From Paractinoplanes rishiriensis (lineage in GTDB: Bacteria > Actinomycetota > Actinomycetes > Mycobacteriales > Micromonosporaceae): a stretch of DNA of 64,000 nucleotides. How positions within the stretch are numbered: position 1 is the first letter of the stretch; each line of letters opens with the position of its first letter. Location: NCBI RefSeq assembly GCF_016862375.1, contig NZ_BOMV01000078.1, forward strand, positions 1 to 64,000. Reading direction: 5' to 3'. This document shows positions 25,070 through 33,293 of this stretch, piece by piece. Below the pieces are notes generated by a model, which had not been told where the DNA came from, ran no database searches, and was given only the letters and a program-made list of their open reading frames with translations. The position numbers and the translations under genes were made by a program.

Positions 25070-26668
25070 ATGTGGCCGTGGCAGCCGGGCGGTGGGCGGC
25101 CCGACATCGTCCGCCGGTGCTGGCCGGCGGCGTCCGCCGTCCTGCTCTGGTGCCTGTTGGTGGCGCCGCCAACGCTCACCGCGCTTGCCGTCGACCCGGC
25201 CGATTTCCGCTGGTGGGAGCTGGTCGGGCCGATGCTGCCGATGGCCGCCGCGGTCGCCCTGCACCGCCGCCGGCCGCTGGCCGCCGTGGGCGTCGCGGTG
25301 CTGCTCAGCGCCGTCGACCCGTGGAGTCCGATCGACCGGTTCACGCTCGCCGTGGTGGTCCTGGCGTACCTGGCCGGTGGCCGGCCCTCGCCGCCCCGCG
25401 CGCTCTGGTGGTGGACCGCCATCGCGGTGTCCGGCACGCTGGTCGCCCTCGGCTTCAGCGCGGAACGCTGGCAGTGGTTCTACACCGTCACCGTCACCCC
25501 GGTGCTGATCGCGTTTCCCTGGCTCGCCGCCCGTTACCTGCGACAGCGCCGCGACCTCATGCTGGGCGGCTGGGAGCTGGCCCGCAACCTCGAACGCGAG
25601 CAGGCGGTCGTGGCCGACCGCACCCGGCTGCTGGAGCGTTCCCGGATCGCCCAGGACATGCACGACTCGCTGGGGCACGAGCTGAGCCTCATCGCGCTGC
25701 GGGCCGCCGCCCTGGAACTCGGCCCCGACCTGCCCGCCGGGCGCCAGGCGGACGCGGGCGAGCTGCGGGTCGCGGCCGGGGAAGCCACCAAGCGGCTCCA
25801 GGAGATCATCGGCGTCCTGCGGGCGGACGGCGGCGCGCCCGTCGAGCCGGTCAACGCGAGCATCGAGGACCTGGTGGCGCGGGCCGCCGCCTCCGGGGTG
25901 CTGGTCGAGCTGCGCCGGACCGGCGAGCCGCTGGACGTCGCACCGCTCACCGGTCGCACCGCGTACCGCATCGTGCAGGAGTCGCTCACCAACGCCACCA
26001 AGCACGCGCCGGGCGCGGAGATCACCGTCCAGGTCGGCTACCGGGCCGCCGACGTGCTGGTCACGGTCGTCAACGGCGCGGTGGCTCCGGCCGGCCCACC
26101 CTCGGGTCTGGCCGGCGGCGGGCACGGCCTGGCCGGGCTGCGGGAACGCGTACGGCTGCTGGGCGGGACGCTGGCGGCCGGCCCGCACGACGGCGGCTTC
26201 CGGGTCGCCGCCACCCTCCCGAACCGGCCCGCGCCGATCGACGCCGCCGCCGCGCGGCCGCACACCGAACCGGCCGCCGAGACCGACGCCCGGCAGACCC
26301 GGGCGGCACGCCGGGCCCGCCGCGGTTCGATCGTCGTGCTGGGCCTGCCGGTCGCGGTCGGCGTGGTGCTGGCCGCGACCGTCGCCGGCTTCCTGTTCCA
26401 GATGCTGAACTCGGTGCTGCCGCCGGCCGACTTCGCCCGCATCGAGGTCGGCCAGACCGCGGCCGAGACGGATCCGCTACTGCCCGCGCAGGAGCTCACC
26501 GAGCTGCCCGGCAATGTCCGGGACCGGCCGGTCCCGCCCGGCGCCGGCTGCCACTACTACCTGTCCACCCACAACCTGCTGGCCGACGCCGACGTCTACC
26601 GCGTCTGCCTCGCCGGAAACCGGGTGGTGTCCACCGACGTACTGACACCCGACGGCCGAGGAGAGTGA
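25070..26668 (+). CDS. NarL-type sensor histidine kinase with C-terminal membrane tail
   Basis: This 532-residue kinase has several N-terminal membrane helices (about 18-155), a HisKA_3 dimerisation domain with phospho-acceptor H198 (DMHDSLGHEL), and a HATPase_c domain (NATKHA N-box, GHGLAGLRERV G-box) ending near residue 385. Unusually, a proline/alanine linker, one more membrane helix (about 425-450) and an 80-residue outer tail with two cysteines follow. ATG 25070 follows GGGAGGAG. The stop overlaps the response-regulator start (TGATG). Confidence 0.92.
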   Translation: MWPWQPGGGRPDIVRRCWPAASAVLLWCLLVAPPTLTALAVDPADFRWWELVGPMLPMAAAVALHRRRPLAAVGVAVLLSAVDPWSPIDRFTLAVVVLAYLAGGRPSPPRALWWWTAIAVSGTLVALGFSAERWQWFYTVTVTPVLIAFPWLAARYLRQRRDLMLGGWELARNLEREQAVVADRTRLLERSRIAQDMHDSLGHELSLIALRAAALELGPDLPAGRQADAGELRVAAGEATKRLQEIIGVLRADGGAPVEPVNASIEDLVARAAASGVLVELRRTGEPLDVAPLTGRTAYRIVQESLTNATKHAPGAEITVQVGYRAADVLVTVVNGAVAPAGPPSGLAGGGHGLAGLRERVRLLGGTLAAGPHDGGFRVAATLPNRPAPIDAAAARPHTEPAAETDARQTRAARRARRGSIVVLGLPVAVGVVLAATVAGFLFQMLNSVLPPADFARIEVGQTAAETDPLLPAQELTELPGNVRDRPVPPGAGCHYYLSTHNLLADADVYRVCLAGNRVVSTDVLTPDGRGE

Positions 26669-27333
26669 TGGCGGAGACGATCCGCGTCGTGCTGGCTGAC
26701 GACGAGGCGATGGTCCGGGCCGGAATCCGGGGAATTCTCACCCTGGACCCGGCGATCGACGTGGTCGGCGAGGCGGCCGACGGCAGCGCCGCGGTCGAGC
26801 TGGTGCGCCGGCACCGGCCGCAGGTCGTCCTGCTGGACATCCGGATGCCCCGGCTGGACGGGCTGGGCGCGGCCGCCGAGATCCGCAGCGCGGTGCCGGG
26901 CACCGGCGTCCTCATGCTGACCACGTTCTCCGAGGACGAGTACATCGCCCGGGCGCTGGCCGAGGGGGCGAGCGGCTTCCTGCTCAAGTCCGGCGACCCG
27001 CGCGAACTGCTGGCCGGCGTGCACGCGGTGGCCGACGGGGCCGCGTTCCTGTCGCCGGCCGTGGCGGCCCGGGTGATCAGCACGCTCAGCAACGACCGGA
27101 TGTCCCGCGGCCTGGCCGCCCGCGAGCAGGCCGCCCAGCTCACCGAGCGGGAACGCCAGGTGCTCGCGCTGGTCGGCGCCGGCCTGTCCAACGCCGAGAT
27201 CGCCGCGAAGCTGTTCCTGGTGGAGGGCACGGTCAAGAGCTACATGAGCACGATCCTGACCCGGCTCAACGTCCGCAACCGGGTGCAGGCGGCGATCATC
27301 GCGTACGAGGCCGGCCTGGTCGACGAGGCATGA
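26668..27333 (+). CDS. NarL/LuxR family response regulator
   Basis: This 221-residue regulator has a receiver domain with phosphorylation site D57 (LLDIRMP), acidic pocket D11-D12 and switch K (LLKSGDP), plus a C-terminal LuxR helix-turn-helix (LTERERQVLALVGAG). It is translationally coupled to the kinase. A likely target is the adjacent ABC exporter, because the two upstream regions share a bipartite element. Confidence 0.93.
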   Translation: MAETIRVVLADDEAMVRAGIRGILTLDPAIDVVGEAADGSAAVELVRRHRPQVVLLDIRMPRLDGLGAAAEIRSAVPGTGVLMLTTFSEDEYIARALAEGASGFLLKSGDPRELLAGVHAVADGAAFLSPAVAARVISTLSNDRMSRGLAAREQAAQLTERERQVLALVGAGLSNAEIAAKLFLVEGTVKSYMSTILTRLNVRNRVQAAIIAYEAGLVDEA

Positions 27334-27364
27334 GAAAGCCGCGGCCGGTCCGGCCGCGGCTTTC
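27334..27364. terminator. Bidirectional terminator between response regulator and ABC permease
   Basis: GAAAGCCGCGGCCGG and CCGGCCGCGGCTTTC form a perfect 15-bp inverted repeat around a single T, with TTTC following on the plus strand. It begins directly after the response-regulator stop and ends 17 bp before the convergent permease stop. Confidence 0.85.
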
Positions 27365-27380
27365 TCCCCCCGTCAGGTTG

Positions 27381-28169
27381 TCACGCGTCCCGGCTGCGCA
27401 GCCGGCGGTAGCCGATGAGCAGCGCGGCCAGCGACCACGCGGCAACCACGAAGAATCCGGCGTACGCCGGGTAGTACTCGTCGATGCCGCGCATGAAGTT
27501 CATCCCGGCGTAGCCCGGCAGGTACTGGTTGACCTCGCGCAGCACCTCGTCGGCGCCGGGGTTGCCGGTGGGCTGCAGCAGCACCGGGAGCACCACCAGG
27601 GCGACGAACACGATGGCCAGCGCGCCGGCCGCCTTGCGCAGGGCCGCACCGGCACCGATCGCCATGATGCTCAGCAGCGCCAGGTTCGCGCCCACCAGGA
27701 CCGCGTCGACGATGACGTCGCCGGCCTCGACGATTCCGTAGCCACCGAACAGCGGCCAGGCGACCAGCGCGCCGAACACACCCAGCAGGGTGCCCACCGC
27801 GAACGTGGTCGCGGCCGCCACCAGCACCTTGGCCAGCAACAGGGTGAACCGGTCGGGCACCCACTGCAGGGTGGTGCGGATGCTGCCGGTGGAGTACTCG
27901 CTGGTGACGCTCTGCATGGCCCAGACGATCGCCACGAACTGAACGACCAGGACGGCCGACTGCGGCGCGTTGCCGATCGGCTGGGCGTCGGCCGCGTTCT
28001 CCTCGTTCTGGATCAGCACGATCGTGCCGTAGTAGGCGCAGTAGACCGCCATGATCACGATGGCCGAGGCCAGGCACGCCCAGGTCGAGCGCACCGCCAG
28101 CTTGGTCCACTCGGCGGCCACGGCGCCGCGCAGGCCGGCCCGGGCGGGCGGCAGGCTGGTGGCGGTCAT
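27381..28169 (-). CDS. ABC-2 type transporter permease
   Basis: This 262-residue protein has six predicted membrane helices, an N-terminal AEWTKL motif typical of ABC-2 exporter permeases of NatB/multidrug type, and a QSVTSEYSTGSIRTTL segment. It pairs with the ATPase encoded upstream, which it overlaps by four bases (ATGA). The substrate (lipid, antibiotic or ion) is unknown. Confidence 0.9.
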   Translation of the reverse strand: MTATSLPPARAGLRGAVAAEWTKLAVRSTWACLASAIVIMAVYCAYYGTIVLIQNEENAADAQPIGNAPQSAVLVVQFVAIVWAMQSVTSEYSTGSIRTTLQWVPDRFTLLLAKVLVAAATTFAVGTLLGVFGALVAWPLFGGYGIVEAGDVIVDAVLVGANLALLSIMAIGAGAALRKAAGALAIVFVALVVLPVLLQPTGNPGADEVLREVNQYLPGYAGMNFMRGIDEYYPAYAGFFVVAAWSLAALLIGYRRLRSRDA

Positions 28170-29086
28170 CGCGGCACCGCCGATCCGTACTCGACGCTGC
28201 CGGCGGTCAGCTCCATGTAGGCCTGCTCCAGCGAGGCCTCCATCAACCGCAATTCGTGTACGCGTACGCCCAACTCGTGAATGCGGTCACCGACGTGGGC
28301 GGCGGTTGCCCCGCGCACCAGCAGGCTGTCGTCGCCGGTCGGGCGGATCTCCAGCCGGTCACCGGCCAACCTGGTGTGCAGCACGTCCCGGGCGGCGGGG
28401 TCGGGTACCCGTACGACCACCGCCTGCACCGAGCTGCGCGCGATGAGCTCGCCGATCGGTGCGTCCGCGATGAGCCGGCCCCGGCCGATCACCACCAGGT
28501 GGTCCGCGGTCAGCTGCATCTCGCTCATCAGGTGGCTGGAAATGAGGATGGTGCGTCCCTCGGCGGCGAGCGAACGCATCAGGTCGCGCACCCAGCGCAC
28601 GCCGTCCGGGTCGAGGCCGTTGACCGGCTCGTCGAAGATCAGCACCTCCGGGTCGCCGAGCAGCGCGCCGGCGATGCCGAGCCGCTGGCCCATGCCGAGC
28701 GAGAACCCGCCGGCCCGCCGCCCGGCCACGTCGGTGAGCCCGACGATGGAAAGCACCTCGTCGACCCGCCGCTTCGGGAGGCCGTGCGTGCGGGCCCCGG
28801 CCAGCAGGTGCCGGTACGCGCTGCGGCCCGGGTGCACGCCCCGGGCGTCCAGGAGCGCGCCCACCCGGCGCAGCGGGTGCGCCAGGTCGCGGTACGGCCG
28901 GCCGAACACCAGCGCCTCGCCGGAGGTGGGCCGGTCCAGCCCGAGAACGCACCGGATGGTCGTCGACTTGCCGGACCCGTTCGGGCCCAGGAACCCGGTG
29001 ACCCGGCCGGGCTTGATCTCCACCGACAGGTCGCTGACGGCGGCCTTGTCTCCGTAGCGCTTGGACAATCCTCGTATCGTGATCAT
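28166..29086 (-). CDS. ABC transporter ATP-binding protein
   Basis: This 306-residue ATPase has Walker A GPNGSGKST (34-42), a degenerate signature FSLGMGQRLG, Walker B VLIFDEP and a C-terminal extension typical of ABC-2 exporter ATPases (CcmA/NatA type). ATG 29086 follows GGGGGGAG; longer upstream starts were rejected because they would cover the promoter. Next to the kinase/regulator pair it suggests a Bce- or Lia-like envelope or drug-response module. Confidence 0.92.
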   Translation of the reverse strand: MITIRGLSKRYGDKAAVSDLSVEIKPGRVTGFLGPNGSGKSTTIRCVLGLDRPTSGEALVFGRPYRDLAHPLRRVGALLDARGVHPGRSAYRHLLAGARTHGLPKRRVDEVLSIVGLTDVAGRRAGGFSLGMGQRLGIAGALLGDPEVLIFDEPVNGLDPDGVRWVRDLMRSLAAEGRTILISSHLMSEMQLTADHLVVIGRGRLIADAPIGELIARSSVQAVVVRVPDPAARDVLHTRLAGDRLEIRPTGDDSLLVRGATAAHVGDRIHELGVRVHELRLMEASLEQAYMELTAGSVEYGSAVPR

Positions 29087-29180
29087 CGATATCTCCCCCC
29101 GTTCGGTCCCTCGTGTCCCGCTGAAGGTAGGGCCCGCCCGGGGTCGCTCCCCACTGGCGAAGGTGGACTCCGCACCCCTG

Positions 29181-29276
29181 ACTTTCGGCAGTACTCCCCT
29201 TAACTTTCGCTTAGGAATAAACCGATGAACGTCGATGCGTCCCTTAGCATCGAGACGCCTGGGCAAGCGCTTACCC
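29181..29276. promoter_or_regulatory. Divergent regulatory region: exporter element and LacI-type operator for pectinesterase
   Basis: ACTTTCG occurs twice (29181-29187 and 29203-29209). TCGGCAGTA (29185-29193) plus the second ACTTTCG matches the kinase promoter element. Nearer the pectinesterase, GGGCAAGCGCTTACCC (29261-29276) has the CG-centred AAGCGCTT core of LacI-family operators and lies 29 bp before the ATG, suggesting sugar-responsive repression. Confidence 0.6.
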
Positions 29277-29305
29277 ACGGCTGACGCTCATCGATTGGAG
29301 CTCTC

Positions 29306-30361
29306 ATGCGTGCACCACGCGGCAGGATCGTCCCGCTGTCCGGCGTCGCCCTCGCCGGCGCCCTGACCGCCACCGTCCTGCTTGCGCCGGGTGCCTCAGC
29401 GGCCACCACCATCACGGTGGCGGCCGACGGCAGCGGCAACTTCACCACCGTCCAGGCCGCGATCAACTCGGTCCCGGCGAACAACACCGCCGCGGTCACC
29501 GTCAACATCAAACCCGGCACCTACCGCGGCGTGGTCACCGTCCCCGCCAACAAGCCGTACGTCTCCCTGATCGGCACCGGCTCCGCCGCCAACCAGACGG
29601 TGCTCGTCGAGGGGCACGCGGCCGGCATGACCAACCCGAGCGGCGGCACCTACGGCACATCCGGCAGCGCGTCGGTCTTCATCCAGGCCAACGACACCAC
29701 GGTCCGCAACCTGACCATGTCGAACGACTTCAACGAGGCCGCCGTCGAGCTGAGCGGCGAACAGGCCGTGGCCGTCAACACCTCGGGCGACCGGGTCGAG
29801 TTCGACAACGTCCGCATCCTCGGCAACCAGGACACGCTGCTGGTCAACGCCCCCAGCGCCAGCGCCGTCCGCCGGCTCTACGTGCGGAACTCGTACGTGG
29901 AGGGCGACGTCGACTTCATCTTCGGCCGCGGCACCATGGTCTTCCAGAACGGCACCGTGCACTCGCTGACCCGCGGCTCGTCGTCCAACAACGGCTACCT
30001 CACCGCCGCCGCCACCGACATCAACAACAAGTTCGGCTACCTGTTCTGGGGCACCACGCTGACCAGCAACGCCCCCGCGAAGACCGTCTACCTGGGCCGC
30101 CCGTGGCACCCGAGCGGCGACGTGAACGCCCGCGGCCAGGTGCTCTACCGCGGCGTGACCATGGGCGCCCACATCCGCGACGACCCGTGGACGGACATGT
30201 CCGGCTTTTCATGGAAAGACGCCCGGTTCACCGAGTACAGCAGCACCGGAGCCGGCGCCGCGGTCAACGCCAACCGTCCGCAGATGACAGCCGCGACCGC
30301 CGCCCAGTACGTGCCCACTGCCTACCTGGCCGGCACCGACGGCTGGAACCCGATCCGCTGA
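29306..30361 (+). CDS. Secreted pectinesterase (CE8)
   Basis: This 351-residue protein has a signal peptide ending at ASA (about 32), followed by a right-handed beta-helix pectin methylesterase. The family motifs are present: GNQDTLL (D176), GDVDFIFG (D203 as likely nucleophile) and LGRPW (substrate arginine). It removes methyl esters from homogalacturonan outside the cell, preparing substrate for the pectate lyase at 33294-35114. GGAG precedes ATG 29306. Confidence 0.93.
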   Translation: MRAPRGRIVPLSGVALAGALTATVLLAPGASAATTITVAADGSGNFTTVQAAINSVPANNTAAVTVNIKPGTYRGVVTVPANKPYVSLIGTGSAANQTVLVEGHAAGMTNPSGGTYGTSGSASVFIQANDTTVRNLTMSNDFNEAAVELSGEQAVAVNTSGDRVEFDNVRILGNQDTLLVNAPSASAVRRLYVRNSYVEGDVDFIFGRGTMVFQNGTVHSLTRGSSSNNGYLTAAATDINNKFGYLFWGTTLTSNAPAKTVYLGRPWHPSGDVNARGQVLYRGVTMGAHIRDDPWTDMSGFSWKDARFTEYSSTGAGAAVNANRPQMTAATAAQYVPTAYLAGTDGWNPIR

Positions 30362-30539
30362 CCACCCCGGCGCTGCGGACGGGCATACCAGGGGCATCAA
30401 AGGTTGCGGTGCCGCTGCCGGATCTTCGGTGAACTTCGCCACGGCAAAACGACCCACGCGGCGGAGCCCGACACGTTAGGGTCTGGCTGCCCGGTGGATA
30501 TCGACATCGGCGCATGTTTTTAACGGGGAGGAATTTTTC

Positions 30540-31817
30540 ATGCAGTTCATGCTGCCCGCGCGCCGCGCGGTGGCAATCGGGGCCGGTACGGTGCTGGCGC
30601 TCGCGCCGGCCGTGGCCGGGCATGCCGCACCTGCCGTTTCCACCGTTCGGGTTTCCCAGGCGGCGGACGGCGCCGAGCCCGACTCCAACTCGACCGACCC
30701 GGCCATCACGCCCGACGGCCGGTATGTGCTCTTCGGCTCCAACGCCACCAACCTGATTCCCGGCGACACCAACGGGGTTCGCGACCTGTTCGTCCGGGAC
30801 GCCGCCACCGGCGAACTCGACCTGGTCACCCGTGGGCTCAACGGGGCACAGTCCAACGGCGCCGCTTACAACGGGCGGATCAGCGACAACGGACGGTTCG
30901 TCGCCTACTGGTCGGCCGCCTCCAACCTGGCGCCGGACGACACCAACGGGGTCGACGACATTTTCGTGTACGACCGGCAGACAGCCTCCACCACGCGGCT
31001 GCCGGGCGGTCTGTACGAGGCCACGTTCCCGGACATCAGCGGCACCGGCCGGTACGTCGCGTACTCGACGCGGTCCGCACTGCTGCCCGAGGACACCGAC
31101 CTCTTCAGCGACCTCTACCTGTGGGACCGCACCACCAAGGCGGTCACCCTGCTGGTCGACGGCGGCGACGGCGAAAACTCCTCGCCGGTGATGAGCAGCA
31201 ACGGCCGGTGGATCACGTTCACCTCGAGTTCCACCAACCTCACCAAGGACACGGTGGCCTCGGGCAACAACTCGTACCTGCTGGACCGCACCACCGGCAC
31301 GGTCACCCTGGTGTCCAAGGCCAGTGACGGCACGCCGGCCTCGGTCGGATCGTATCCGCAGAGCATCAGCGACAACGGCCGGTACATCGCGTTCACCTCG
31401 GCAGCCACCAACCTGGTGGCCGGCGACGAGAACGGTGAAACCGACGTCTTCCTGCACGACCGGGTCACCGGCCGGACCGTGGCGGCCTCGTCCACGCCGG
31501 ACGGCGCGACCGGTGACGGCGCCTCGTACGACCCGGACGTGAGCCCGGACGGCCGGTACGTGTCCTACTTCTCGCTGTCGCAGAACCTCACCGGCGAAGC
31601 GCTGCCCGAATGGGACATCCACACCTACCTCTACGACCGGGTGAACGGCACCAACACCGTGGTGTCGCTGCCGGCCGAGGGTGCGGGCAGCGGCGGCGGC
31701 TGGACCTCGGCGGTCTCGTCCGGCGGCCGGTTCGTCGCGTACGAATCCTTCGGCAACGGCCTTGTCGACGGCGACACGAACGACGAGATGGACATCTTCG
31801 TCACTCAGCTCTACTGA
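30540..31817 (+). CDS. Secreted PD40/TolB-like beta-propeller protein
   Basis: This 425-residue protein has a signal peptide ending near HAAPA (about 32) and about seven repeats of the PD40 type (SxDGRYVLFxSxATNL...DxFVRD). The repeats form a calcium-friendly beta-propeller that usually binds protein or glycan. No catalytic domain is seen. GGGAGG precedes ATG 30540. It sits between two pectin-degradation genes, but a direct link is not shown. Confidence 0.85.
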   Translation: MQFMLPARRAVAIGAGTVLALAPAVAGHAAPAVSTVRVSQAADGAEPDSNSTDPAITPDGRYVLFGSNATNLIPGDTNGVRDLFVRDAATGELDLVTRGLNGAQSNGAAYNGRISDNGRFVAYWSAASNLAPDDTNGVDDIFVYDRQTASTTRLPGGLYEATFPDISGTGRYVAYSTRSALLPEDTDLFSDLYLWDRTTKAVTLLVDGGDGENSSPVMSSNGRWITFTSSSTNLTKDTVASGNNSYLLDRTTGTVTLVSKASDGTPASVGSYPQSISDNGRYIAFTSAATNLVAGDENGETDVFLHDRVTGRTVAASSTPDGATGDGASYDPDVSPDGRYVSYFSLSQNLTGEALPEWDIHTYLYDRVNGTNTVVSLPAEGAGSGGGWTSAVSSGGRFVAYESFGNGLVDGDTNDEMDIFVTQLY

Positions 31818-31830
31818 TCTCCGTACGGTA

Positions 31831-31873
31831 ACGTGCTTCATCGGCCGCTGTTGGGTCGGTGAAGCACGTCTTA
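31831..31873 (+). terminator. Terminator after the PD40 protein gene
   Basis: ACGTGCTTCA (31831-31840) and TGAAGCACGT (31860-31869) form a perfect 10-bp stem with a 19-nt loop, followed by CTTATTT. It starts 13 bp after the stop codon and argues against a GTG at 31859 as start of the next gene. Confidence 0.75.
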
Positions 31874-31954
31874 TTTCTGCCTTACGACACGCGCGAAGCC
31901 ATTGACGCATCTGGATTATTGGCGGGCCAGTTCATCCGCCCGTGGAGACGTCCC

Positions 31955-33193
31955 GTGTCTAAGTCAGCTGCATCGCGACGATGGTTGCTCGGTGCTTTCG
32001 TTGTGGTGGTGACGATGGGCGGCACCGGCGCCCTCGCCCTGAACGCTGCGGCTGAAGAGATCCTGGTGTCCCCAGCGAAGCCGCCGGCGCCCGAGGCCGC
32101 ACCGGTGGAGACCGATGTCGAGGAGACCGTGACCTCGGACGTCGCGCACACCCTCGGCCTGCTGGCCGGCGGATGCCTGGGCATCACGAGCGAGGAAGAG
32201 TCGCGGCTGGTCGAGGCCTGCACGGACGCTGCGGACCTGCAATTCTCCATGCTCAATGCCGTGTACGACCGATACGCCATCCCCGGCGACGCCGGCGACA
32301 TCTGCCTGGACGCGTTCGAGGAATGCGGCCCCGCGCGGACGCCGCCCCCGACGCGAACCACCAAACCGAAGCCGTCGCCCACCGCCACGCCCACCGCCAC
32401 ACCCTCGGCGAAGCCGACCACCACGAAGCCGAGTCCCGAGCCGACCAAGCCGTCCGAAACGGCGGAGCCGTCGAAGCCGACCAAGCCGTCGGAGCCGTCG
32501 GAGCCGAGCGAGCCACCGACCCCGGCCCCCACCACCCCGACCCTCACCCCGCGAATCACGATCACCCCCACCACGGCGCCCCCCACCTCAAGGCCGCCGG
32601 CCACAACGCCGCCCACCACCCCGCCCACGCCCACAGAACCCGCACCCACAAAGCCCACCACCCCGCCCACGCCCACAGAACCCGCACCCACAAAGCCCGC
32701 GCCCACAGAGCCCGCCCCGACGACGCCGGCCGATCCCGCCTGCACCCTCCCGGCCGACACGATCCCCCTAATTACCGATAAATCGGATATGGGCGGCGAG
32801 CTGAACGGCCGAAATGGCGAGGACCAGCAAGGCCACGAGGAACGGGAAGGCCAGGACGACCGGGCGGACCGGGAGGACCGCGATGGCCGGGAGGACCGCG
32901 ATGGCCGGGAGGACCGCGATGGCCGGGAGGACCGCGACGGCGACCAGGGAGCCGGCGATGAGGACACCCGGCTGATCGCCCCCGTCCCCGACGGCAGCGG
33001 CTTCTGGATCGCCTGGCCCGGCGGCGACGGCAAGATCTACCTGGGTCGCCTGAACTGCGCCGGCGAACTTACCGCCCCGCCCACCTCCTTCGCGGGCGTC
33101 GGCGTCAAAGAACTCCGCAGCGACGCCGACGGCGGCGAACTCCTGGTGATCCGCGAGGACGGCGCCGAGGACCGGATCCGCTTCGGCAACTGA
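31955..33193 (+). CDS. Cell-wall-spanning proline-rich protein with charged RED repeats
   Basis: This 412-residue protein of unknown function starts at GTG 31955, 7 bp after GGAG. A signal peptide or signal anchor (WLLGAFVVVVTMGG) is followed by a small cysteine-containing domain (about 70-125, CLGITSEEES...EECG). Then come a long Pro/Thr/Lys/Glu region with two perfect 42-bp DNA repeats, a charged segment of four REDRDG hexapeptides, and a C-terminal domain (FWIAWPGGDGKIYLGRLNC). The Pro-rich part could span peptidoglycan. An AT-rich pocket (32767-32790) interrupts the otherwise GC-rich gene. Confidence 0.75.
   Translation: MSKSAASRRWLLGAFVVVVTMGGTGALALNAAAEEILVSPAKPPAPEAAPVETDVEETVTSDVAHTLGLLAGGCLGITSEEESRLVEACTDAADLQFSMLNAVYDRYAIPGDAGDICLDAFEECGPARTPPPTRTTKPKPSPTATPTATPSAKPTTTKPSPEPTKPSETAEPSKPTKPSEPSEPSEPPTPAPTTPTLTPRITITPTTAPPTSRPPATTPPTTPPTPTEPAPTKPTTPPTPTEPAPTKPAPTEPAPTTPADPACTLPADTIPLITDKSDMGGELNGRNGEDQQGHEEREGQDDRADREDRDGREDRDGREDRDGREDRDGDQGAGDEDTRLIAPVPDGSGFWIAWPGGDGKIYLGRLNCAGELTAPPTSFAGVGVKELRSDADGGELLVIREDGAEDRIRFGN
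32614..32697 (+). repeat. Two perfect 42-bp tandem repeats in the Pro-rich region
   Basis: Units 32614-32655 and 32656-32697 are identical and encode the 14-residue unit TTPPTPTEPAPTKP. A degenerate partial unit follows. This points to recent slippage or unequal exchange. Confidence 0.85.
32871..32940 (+). repeat. 18-bp tandem repeats encoding REDRDG
   Basis: GGGAGGACCGCGATGGCC is repeated three times exactly (32871, 32889, 32907) with a fourth, slightly changed copy from 32925. The reading frame is kept, giving alternating acidic and basic residues. Copy number may vary between strains. Confidence 0.88.
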
Positions 33194-33293
33194 GCACCGG
33201 CACCTGAGCATTGATCTTTTTCCTGTCGCCCGGCAACCTTTTCGCCGGACCGGACCACTACAGGTGTCCACCACACGCGACAGGAGAAGTTCC

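Noticed and set aside
24919..27333. A single 804-codon plus-strand frame joining the kinase region to the response regulator
   Set aside because: Only the last part (from ATG 26668) is a real protein; the rest is the kinase gene read in the wrong frame.
28166..29278. Longer form of the ABC ATPase starting at 29278
   Set aside because: It would cover the promoter and LacI-type operator region; ATG 29086 has a strong ribosome site and begins the usual family sequence.
31859..31954. Upstream GTG extending the Pro-rich protein by 32 residues
   Set aside because: It falls inside the terminator hairpin of the preceding gene and has no ribosome site, whereas GTG 31955 has GGAG at 7 bp.
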